Assembly (NCBI GenBank): GCA_041746415.1
Contig: JBGTHB010000159.1
Location: forward strand, 1-12,480
DNA length: 12,480 bases
Source of the DNA: JBGTHB01 sp041746415
Lineage (GTDB): Bacteria > Pseudomonadota > Gammaproteobacteria > Coxiellales > Coxiellaceae
Direction: 5' to 3'
Positions 6,756-12,480 of this stretch are shown here, piece by piece. A program made the translations under genes and the position numbers. Within the stretch, counting starts at the first letter, position 1. Each line of letters starts with the position of its first letter. The notes under the pieces were generated by a model that saw only the letters and a program-made list of their open reading frames with translations, made no database searches and was not told where the DNA came from.

Positions 6756-9700
6756 GCAGAAAAATCGCCATATTGTTTGCTATTTTCCTGGTATTTATTA
6801 CTGTTTTTGTAGCCATCCTCACCACACCAGTTGGCTTTGACATGAGCCTGTGGCTAGCAAAAAAAACGCTTCCTGGCACGTTAACGTATCACAATGCAGA
6901 TGGGCTTCTTATTGGGCCTATGAATATCGAGCAGCTTGAGTATAAAAATCAAGCCATAACGGTTGCGGTGGATAATCTTAAAATCAACTGGTCATTATTC
7001 GATTTTGTATTTGGCAAAATTCACTTTGAACAATTGCAAGCGAACCGGGTTGATATCACACTTCACCCTACTATTAATAAGCCTAATGAACCTCGTGGCA
7101 ACTTATGGCTGCCTTCAAAATTAAAAATCAGCGAACTCAACATCCGCTCGTTGAACTTTAACAATCAGTATGTGATTTATGGCTGGCGGGCTAAAGAATT
7201 GCGTTTCAACAAAAATAGTTTAATTGGTAGCACTTCGCTTGAATTAATAAAGCCCTACCCCTTAATAATTCACTACGATGCCACTGGTTCGCACAGCAAC
7301 TATCAGGTGAAGTTGTCTTTAAAAAACAGAGACATTGATGGGAAGCTTTTCGGCACCGGCTCTGACCACTCCCTAAAACTGATGAGTGATGACAGCAAAA
7401 CATTAGGTGGCAACTTCACTGCAAAAATTAATGTAAACTGGGCGACGCAACTCAGCTGGGATGCAAACATAAACGCCCACGCGATTGAACTCGCAAAGAT
7501 CACCACAAAAATTCCGCAAAAAATAAATTTATCGCTTAATACCCAGGGCACGTGGGATTATCGTCAGTTACCGCTATTCAAAATAAACGCCATCCTCGAC
7601 AGCGCCACCACGCGCATAACAGTAGTCGGCCAACATCAACATAACTGGGACCTGAGTTGGAATATTACTATCCCTCACTTAGAGCATTGGTGGCCAGCTC
7701 TACAAGGTGCAATTACATCCAACGGTACGCTTACGGGGCAAAGCGCCAACCCCACTATTTCGGGTTCACTAAAAGCCACGACTGTTGCGGGCTATGGTTA
7801 TTCTATTCGACAACTGCAAGCAACTGGTCGATTGGATTTATCTTATGCCACCGCTTCCCACATTCAATTACACGCTAACAACATCGTCACTCCTTATACT
7901 TTTTTAAAAGCACTGGATGTGGACGCGGTCGGTAATCCTCACTCACATGTGATTAAGGCAAAAGTGCACGCTGAAAATAAATTCTTAGGCAATTCACATT
8001 TATTAGTAGATTGGAGTGGCAACAATAGTAAAGGCTTATGGACTTTTAATTTCAAAGACTTCACTTTAAGCTCACAGCACTTAGGTCACTGGACATTAAA
8101 TAACGGCACACAATTGCAGTTTGACAACACCCATATTGCAATCACCCCCATGTGCTGGCAATCAAAAAAAGGCAAAGCGTGTTTTAAAGGCGGTTGGAAC
8201 CACGACAAACCTTGGTCGTTTGATCTTAACTGGCAGGGCATCGACTTAACGCCGTTGTTTGAACATTTACGCCCTGGTTTATCCATGCGCGGCTCTGCCA
8301 ACTTAGACATACATGCAAATGGCAATGGCACTAAAATCGAAAACGGTGCATTCAATTTAGCGCTACACAATTCAAAGTTACATTATAACGGCGATAATGG
8401 TGTTACAGAATTAAACTTTGCTGTGGCGAAACTCGAGGCGAATCTTGCTGAAGGAAAATTAAATTCACAGCTGCAACTGTTGTTGAAAAATGGTGACCAC
8501 ATCACTTCCAATATTAATTTACCCAACGTTAACTCATCGAACTTTAGAGCCGATCAACAACACATTAGCGGTAAAATAGATATAAATCTCACGCGTTTAA
8601 AAATCCTAAACCTTTTTATTCCTGATATTTTTAATCCCAGCGGCAAATTAATTGGTCACATGAATCTCAACGGCACTTTAGCCAAACCCACGCTGACGGG
8701 CAACATCAATTTAATTGGTGGCAAACTTGAAATCACTGAAGCAAAAGTGAACTTAACTCACATGAATGCTTCCATTTCAGCAAGTGGCGACCACATTCGC
8801 TATCACATTAGTGCTAAATCAGAAAACGAACCCATAAACATTGAGGGTAACACTAACTTTACCCAAACTGGTTTCCCTACTGTCTTGAGGATAAAAGCTA
8901 ACAATGTGCTATTGATGAATACCGTGGAATATCAAATTTACGCTTCTCCTGATTTAACGTTTAAAATTCACGGGCGTGAGGCACGACTAACTGGTTCGGT
9001 ATTAATTCCTAAAGCCATGATTTCACCCATCGCATTCAACAGCATTGTCACGTTACCGCAAGACACTACTATTATCGGTTACGAGACTGAAGAAAGTGAG
9101 CCACTCATTTTTGAAAGTGATGTACACATAAAATTAGGTGATCAAGTGATGGTTAATACCAGCGGCTTAAAAGGACAGCTAGCTGGAGGTTTAACTATTA
9201 AACGCAAAAATCATCAAACTATTTTAGCTAGTGGTCAATTGAATTTAATTAATAGTACGTTTACAACTCACGGTACCACCTTGACTATTAGCCCTGGTTC
9301 TGGCGTCACCTACACCAACACGCCAATTACTGAACCCGCACTGAATGTTAAAGCCACGAAAACTATTAGTGTTAACCCAACAACAACAGGTCAAACGTTT
9401 AGTCCCAATAGCGTGACAGTGGGCGTGCAAATTGCTGGTACGTTGCGCCATCCCATTTGGAGTTTATTTGCTGTGCCTAATACACTGTCACAGGCGGATA
9501 TTTTGTCTTACTTATTATTTGGTCGTCCCAGCAACTCCAATTCACCTGGAAACATAACATTATTACTGCAAGCTATTTCGACTTTGCATTTAAATGAAGG
9601 CAACTCGCCAGACAACCCAGCCAGTCAAATTAGCCAAAGCTTGGGTTTAACGGAATTTGGCGTGGAACAAACCACTTCTATTGATGCCTTTGGCACACCG

Positions 9701-9898
9701 ATTGGTGGTGATCAGAGTTCATTTGTAATTGGTCGCTATTTATCGCCAAAAATTTACTTGCGTTACAGTCGCGGCTTACTCACACCCATTAATATTTTCC
9801 AAGTGCGTTATTTACTCGGTAAAAATTGGGCGTTACAAATGGAAGCCAGTACGTTGGGTAGCGGTGGTGATGTGCTCTATACTATTCAACGGCCTTGA
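6752..9898 (+). CDS. tamB: Translocation and assembly module protein TamB (AsmA-like/DUF490)
   Basis: A long periplasm-spanning protein anchored in the inner membrane that works with TamA. TamB-family proteins form a hydrophobic beta-taco groove thought to carry phospholipids between membranes and to aid outer-membrane protein biogenesis. The 1048 residues start with an uncleaved membrane helix (about 5-24), followed by long repetitive beta-rich sequence typical of AsmA-like proteins. The C-terminal TamB (DUF490) domain is marked by ADILSYLLFGRP at 915-926 and a final strand-rich region that should contact TamA. It is shorter than E. coli TamB (about 1259), a length difference that is common between lineages. 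The ATG at 6752 overlaps the tamA stop as ATGA and gives the normal N-terminus; the frame is open further upstream inside tamA, but that part is not TamB-like. The 3' end overlaps the convergent gene by 13 bases. Confidence 0.93.
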   Translation: MSRKIAILFAIFLVFITVFVAILTTPVGFDMSLWLAKKTLPGTLTYHNADGLLIGPMNIEQLEYKNQAITVAVDNLKINWSLFDFVFGKIHFEQLQANRVDITLHPTINKPNEPRGNLWLPSKLKISELNIRSLNFNNQYVIYGWRAKELRFNKNSLIGSTSLELIKPYPLIIHYDATGSHSNYQVKLSLKNRDIDGKLFGTGSDHSLKLMSDDSKTLGGNFTAKINVNWATQLSWDANINAHAIELAKITTKIPQKINLSLNTQGTWDYRQLPLFKINAILDSATTRITVVGQHQHNWDLSWNITIPHLEHWWPALQGAITSNGTLTGQSANPTISGSLKATTVAGYGYSIRQLQATGRLDLSYATASHIQLHANNIVTPYTFLKALDVDAVGNPHSHVIKAKVHAENKFLGNSHLLVDWSGNNSKGLWTFNFKDFTLSSQHLGHWTLNNGTQLQFDNTHIAITPMCWQSKKGKACFKGGWNHDKPWSFDLNWQGIDLTPLFEHLRPGLSMRGSANLDIHANGNGTKIENGAFNLALHNSKLHYNGDNGVTELNFAVAKLEANLAEGKLNSQLQLLLKNGDHITSNINLPNVNSSNFRADQQHISGKIDINLTRLKILNLFIPDIFNPSGKLIGHMNLNGTLAKPTLTGNINLIGGKLEITEAKVNLTHMNASISASGDHIRYHISAKSENEPINIEGNTNFTQTGFPTVLRIKANNVLLMNTVEYQIYASPDLTFKIHGREARLTGSVLIPKAMISPIAFNSIVTLPQDTTIIGYETEESEPLIFESDVHIKLGDQVMVNTSGLKGQLAGGLTIKRKNHQTILASGQLNLINSTFTTHGTTLTISPGSGVTYTNTPITEPALNVKATKTISVNPTTTGQTFSPNSVTVGVQIAGTLRHPIWSLFAVPNTLSQADILSYLLFGRPSNSNSPGNITLLLQAISTLHLNEGNSPDNPASQISQSLGLTEFGVEQTTSIDAFGTPIGGDQSSFVIGRYLSPKIYLRYSRGLLTPINIFQVRYLLGKNWALQMEASTLGSGGDVLYTIQRP

Positions 9899-10719
9899 TG
9901 CAATCTAACACAAAGTGGCAGCCATGGTTTTTTTTTGCTTTCGCATGGCTTGTCACTCTCAAAAAGCGTAGCGTTATTTATCAAGACATTTTGTAACACA
10001 TGGCGTTGATCTGGCAATTGCATTTTAAGCAAAGGTGGTAAGAGCACAGCCTTCTCTCGCCATGTTTCTGAAAACATAAGAAATAAGATTAATCTAAATT
10101 TTGCTTCCAAATTATTAATGTCAGAAGATTGCTGCAGCACCTCTGATACTCGACTACGAGGGCCAGCTGAAATTTCATTGTGCATTAACTGCGGCAACTC
10201 ATTTACAAAAAAATTGGCTAGATTTTGTGAAATTTTTTCTTCAGATTGCACTAAATAAGCGCTGGCACGGGTAGCTGCACTGTTAGTGTTTCCCACATAC
10301 ACCACCTTGAGTTGCAGTTTGTATTTGCCCTCTCTGTTAACATAAGGCACGAGCTTGACAGTTACGTTCTCTAGCTTAACCTCGAAATTTTCTTCGATAG
10401 CACTGGCACAAACGGCTAGGCATATTTGATAAAATAACCACATTGCTTGAGATCGTTTTAATTTTCCATAATAAGTAACCAGCTTATCTAATGAAAAATA
10501 AGCTGCACTCAAACACGCTATTGAAATAGTTACAAAGTACGGGCAATAGATAAAACGACAATCGTTTGTTTGAGTATTGATAACCATATAACTCTGCGAT
10601 GTTCGTTTTATAATTACATATCCTTGTGGTGGAGAGAGCTTTTCTTCTGTATTAAGCCGAGAACGTAATACACTCAAAAGAAAAGAACGCCAACGATCTT
10701 TATTGAGAGTTTTTCTCAT
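9886..10719 (-). CDS. Hypothetical protein, not recognised
   Basis: I do not recognise this 277-residue protein. A basic N-terminus precedes a hydrophobic stretch at about 57-77 (IYCPYFVTISIACL and on) and a second at about 93-107. Next comes a beta-rich segment (112-143, alternating EVKLENVTVKLV and KLQLKVVYVG), then a mostly helical C-terminal half with EEKISQNLANFFVNEL. There is no clear signal peptide, catalytic motif or repeat. The start is supported by AGGGTG about five bases before the ATG at 10719. It lies 24 bases downstream of ampG and is probably cotranscribed. Arginine codons are unusual: AGA and CGA make up 8 of 17, against 4 of 36 rare-type codons (AGA, CGA, AGG) in clsB, which hints at separate origin. 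Codons 262-264 are nine consecutive A bases, and the last 13 bases overlap tamB, so the true C-terminus is uncertain. Confidence 0.62.
   Translation of the reverse strand: MRKTLNKDRWRSFLLSVLRSRLNTEEKLSPPQGYVIIKRTSQSYMVINTQTNDCRFIYCPYFVTISIACLSAAYFSLDKLVTYYGKLKRSQAMWLFYQICLAVCASAIEENFEVKLENVTVKLVPYVNREGKYKLQLKVVYVGNTNSAATRASAYLVQSEEKISQNLANFFVNELPQLMHNEISAGPRSRVSEVLQQSSDINNLEAKFRLILFLMFSETWREKAVLLPPLLKMQLPDQRHVLQNVLINNATLFESDKPCESKKKPWLPLCVRLHQGR
9914..9957. other. Strong imperfect hairpin just after tamB stop
   Basis: The left arm (9914-9926, AGTGGCAGCCATG) pairs with the right arm (9944-9957, CATGGCTTGTCACT) over 13 base pairs, with one G-U wobble and one bulged base. The 17-base loop contains a run of nine T. 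It begins 16 bases after the tamB stop and lies inside the 3' end of the convergent hypothetical gene. It could end or protect the tamB transcript, but no T-run follows the right arm, so it is not a standard intrinsic terminator. Confidence 0.5.
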
Positions 10720-10743
10720 ACATCACCCTAAAAAAATCAAGTG

Positions 10744-11994
10744 TCAATCAATTGATAAACTAAAAGCAAATGCTAATGACGGACGGCGATATAACCACCA
10801 TAAAATGAATAACGCTGGAAAACCAAAAAAGAATGTATAAAAATAAAAATGCGCCCAACCATAATTTTCCACCATTACGGCTGCCAACGGACCAATGAAC
10901 ACACGCGGAATAGCGGCTACAGCTGAAAACAAGGCATATTGTGTTGCTGTGTAACGTCGATCACACAAATTCATTAGGAAAACAATCATAGCCACACCGC
11001 CTAAGCCACCACAAAAATAATCGCTAAACACAGCGAACACCATAATTCCATAACTTTTACCCGCAATCGCTAACCACATAAATGATAAATTCGCGACAGT
11101 TTGCAATACACCAAAAATCATTAATGAGCGAAACAACCCTAAGCGGTTTAACCACACACCTCCCACAAAACTACCTATTAATGTCGCAATCAAACTCACT
11201 ACTTTATAAACGGAACCAACGGCTTCCAAACTAAAACCTACACCACGAATTAAAAAAGCGGTATTTAAAGATAAGGCCAACGCATCCGCAATTTTATACA
11301 GCATGATAAAAACTAAGATTACTACTGCGGTTTTTGCGCCGCGTGAAAAAAATTCTTTTGCTGGTTGGGTGACAGCCTTAGCCAACGTTTGTGGTTTATC
11401 AACCACACTCACGGTGCGAGGCGACCAAAATGTCACGACCATTTCGCCCAACATTAATGCTGCCATAATGGCATAAGTAATATGCCATCCAATTTCAGCC
11501 GCCATAATCAACGCAAGCGCTCCTGCCACTAACATCGCCATTCGATAACCAATTGTCGTTAAGGCCGAACCCAAGCCTTTTTCATCATCACTTAAAATAT
11601 CGGTACGATAAGCGTCAATTGAAATATCTTGAGACGCTGAAAAAAATGCCACGATCAATGCTACATAAGCCAATAACGCAGGGTGCTTTTGGGGCGTTAA
11701 AAAAGCGATGGCAAGCAAGCTGACAAACAAACACGACTGCAACAGCAAAATCCAGCTACGCCGGCGACCCATTTTGAACGGCGCAAACCGATCCATTAAT
11801 GGCGCCCATAAAAATTTAAAAATGTAAGGTTGTTGTACTAGCGTTAAAGCACCAATTGCTGTTAAACCAACACCGGCTACGGTATACCACGCTTGCAACG
11901 TAGAGCCAATCAACACCAATGGCAGCCCCGAGGCAAATCCCATTAACAGTACGCTGACTGTGCGTTTATTCCATAAAGCCATGAATCGTTGCAT
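10744..11994 (-). CDS. ampG: Muropeptide MFS permease AmpG
   Basis: An inner-membrane major facilitator transporter that imports GlcNAc-anhydroMurNAc and its peptides from the periplasm for peptidoglycan recycling. In some bacteria this also feeds AmpR-controlled beta-lactamase induction, but no ampR or ampC is seen here. The 416 residues carry the AmpG signature blocks: GFASGLP (19-25), LQAWYTV (33-39), FKFLWAPLMDRF (59-70), GRRRSW (76-81), FFSASQDISIDAYRTDIL (117-134), then FLIRGVGF and CGGLGGVAMIVFLMNLC-like helices. Length and about 12 hydrophobic segments fit. The ATG at 11994 has no Shine-Dalgarno; M5 at 11982 is an alternative start. A promoter-like pair lies immediately upstream. The unrecognised gene at 9886-10719 follows after 24 bases. 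Confidence 0.92.
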   Translation of the reverse strand: MQRFMALWNKRTVSVLLMGFASGLPLVLIGSTLQAWYTVAGVGLTAIGALTLVQQPYIFKFLWAPLMDRFAPFKMGRRRSWILLLQSCLFVSLLAIAFLTPQKHPALLAYVALIVAFFSASQDISIDAYRTDILSDDEKGLGSALTTIGYRMAMLVAGALALIMAAEIGWHITYAIMAALMLGEMVVTFWSPRTVSVVDKPQTLAKAVTQPAKEFFSRGAKTAVVILVFIMLYKIADALALSLNTAFLIRGVGFSLEAVGSVYKVVSLIATLIGSFVGGVWLNRLGLFRSLMIFGVLQTVANLSFMWLAIAGKSYGIMVFAVFSDYFCGGLGGVAMIVFLMNLCDRRYTATQYALFSAVAAIPRVFIGPLAAVMVENYGWAHFYFYTFFFGFPALFILWWLYRRPSLAFAFSLSID

Positions 11995-12101
11995 GTATTG
12001 TTGATAACGGAGTTGCTGAACAAAGTCAATGAGAATGTTGCGCTCAATTTTTTATCTTATAATTACTGTATCGTAAACAACTAACGAGTAGAATCACGCC
12101 C
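11995..12101. promoter_or_regulatory. Divergent ampG/sdaA promoter region
   Basis: This is the longest gene-free stretch in the window (107 bases). On the minus strand TTGACT (12024-12029), an exact 17-base spacer and TATCAA (12001-12006) form a plausible sigma-70 promoter for ampG, with the -10 ending six bases before the ATG. On the plus strand TATAAT at 12058-12063 could serve sdaA with a leader of about 30 bases, though no good -35 is seen. A second -10-like TAGAAT (12089-12094) lies seven bases before the sdaA ATG. Confidence 0.5.
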
Positions 12102-12480
12102 ATGATCAGTATATTTGAAATTTTCTCCATCGGTATTGGACCATCGAGCTCGCACACGGTTGGGCCGATGCGTGCAGCGCGCGCATTTTTAGAAGCGCTG
12201 CAGCAACAGCTTAACCAAGTCTCGCGTGTGGAAGTAACGCTCTACGGTTCGCTCGCCTTTACTGGCCATGGTCACGGCACGGATAAAGCAATCTTTTTGG
12301 GCTTGCTGGGAGACAAACCAGAAAGCGTTGACCCCGCCCACATTGCAAAAAAAATGGAACACATTATTAAAACACAATCCATTGTATTGCTTGGCAAACA
12401 TGAAATTACCTTTCATCCGGCGCGTGATTTGATTTTTAATATGGATGTGGTGCTCGACTATCATTCCTATGGCATGCGCT
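12102..12480 (+). CDS. sdaA: L-serine dehydratase (L-serine ammonia-lyase), partial (N-terminal part)
   Basis: The N-terminal 126 codons of an iron-sulfur L-serine dehydratase, which deaminates L-serine to pyruvate and ammonia in the cytoplasm. The hallmark IGPSSSHTVGPMRAA segment is at residues 11-25. It is followed by LYGSLAFTGHGHGTDKA (about 47-63) and a later FHPARDLIFNMD-type region, all in family order for the beta domain. The single-chain SdaA/SdaB/TdcG type is most likely from the start MISIFEIFSIGIGPSSSHT, but the alpha part with the cluster cysteines is beyond the right edge, so a two-subunit form cannot be ruled out. The ATG at 12102 matches the family start; no clear Shine-Dalgarno is visible. 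The gene is divergent from ampG. Confidence 0.9.
   Translation, partial: MISIFEIFSIGIGPSSSHTVGPMRAARAFLEALQQQLNQVSRVEVTLYGSLAFTGHGHGTDKAIFLGLLGDKPESVDPAHIAKKMEHIIKTQSIVLLGKHEITFHPARDLIFNMDVVLDYHSYGMR

Noticed and set aside
7206..7551. Minus-strand open frames within tamB
   Set aside because: They are antisense to a long, consistent TamB reading frame and show no protein-like features.
12189..12464. Minus-strand 91-codon open frame at the right edge
   Set aside because: It is antisense to the serine dehydratase gene, whose GPSSSHTVGP signature frame is clear.
1..12480. CRISPR arrays, tRNA genes, insertion sequences, phage genes or toxin-antitoxin pairs
   Set aside because: I looked for periodic direct repeats, cloverleaf-like segments, transposase-like proteins and small paired genes; none is visible. 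Gaps are too short and genes are mostly core functions.

Overview
The window reads as ordinary chromosomal DNA from a gammaproteobacterium of moderate to low GC. Legionellales/Coxiellales-like lineages would fit, but that is inference from gene content and base composition only. It is densely coded, with short gaps (the largest is about 107 bases) and no stretch over 300 bases without a gene. I see no tRNA, rRNA, insertion sequence, phage gene or CRISPR array. Most genes are recognisable core envelope or metabolic genes. One gene (9886-10719) is not recognised and has divergent codon use.

Layout: (1) 1-732, minus: pssA, phosphatidylserine synthase of the CDP-alcohol family, with its C-terminus off the left edge. 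(2) 809-2583, plus: a divergent operon of a DUF3579 protein, a ClsB-type cardiolipin synthase with two HKD motifs, and the fluoride channel gene crcB. (3) 2654-4960, minus, convergent with crcB: coaA (pantothenate kinase), a small multi-pass membrane protein, and an aldose-1-epimerase-like protein, tightly packed with an 8-nt overlap. (4) 5013-9898, plus: tamA and tamB, joined by an ATGA start/stop overlap. (5) 9886-11994, minus, convergent with tamB: ampG (muropeptide permease), then the unrecognised 277-codon gene. (6) 12102 to the right edge, plus: the N-terminal part of an L-serine dehydratase (sdaA type).

How the genes work together: PssA makes phosphatidylserine, the precursor of phosphatidylethanolamine. 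ClsB makes cardiolipin. TamA/TamB bridge the inner and outer membranes and act in outer-membrane protein assembly and lipid transport. AmpG recycles peptidoglycan fragments. The window is therefore rich in envelope lipid and wall functions. SdaA consumes serine, which is also a PssA substrate, but I see no sign of shared regulation.

The most interesting sequence-level signals are start sites where a -10-like hexamer sits only 6-7 bases before the ATG with no ribosome binding site (tamA, ampG, DUF3579 and perhaps sdaA), which suggests leaderless transcripts. The other is the unrecognised gene, with atypical arginine codons, an A9 homopolymer near its end and a strong hairpin there. I found no convincing new multi-gene system.
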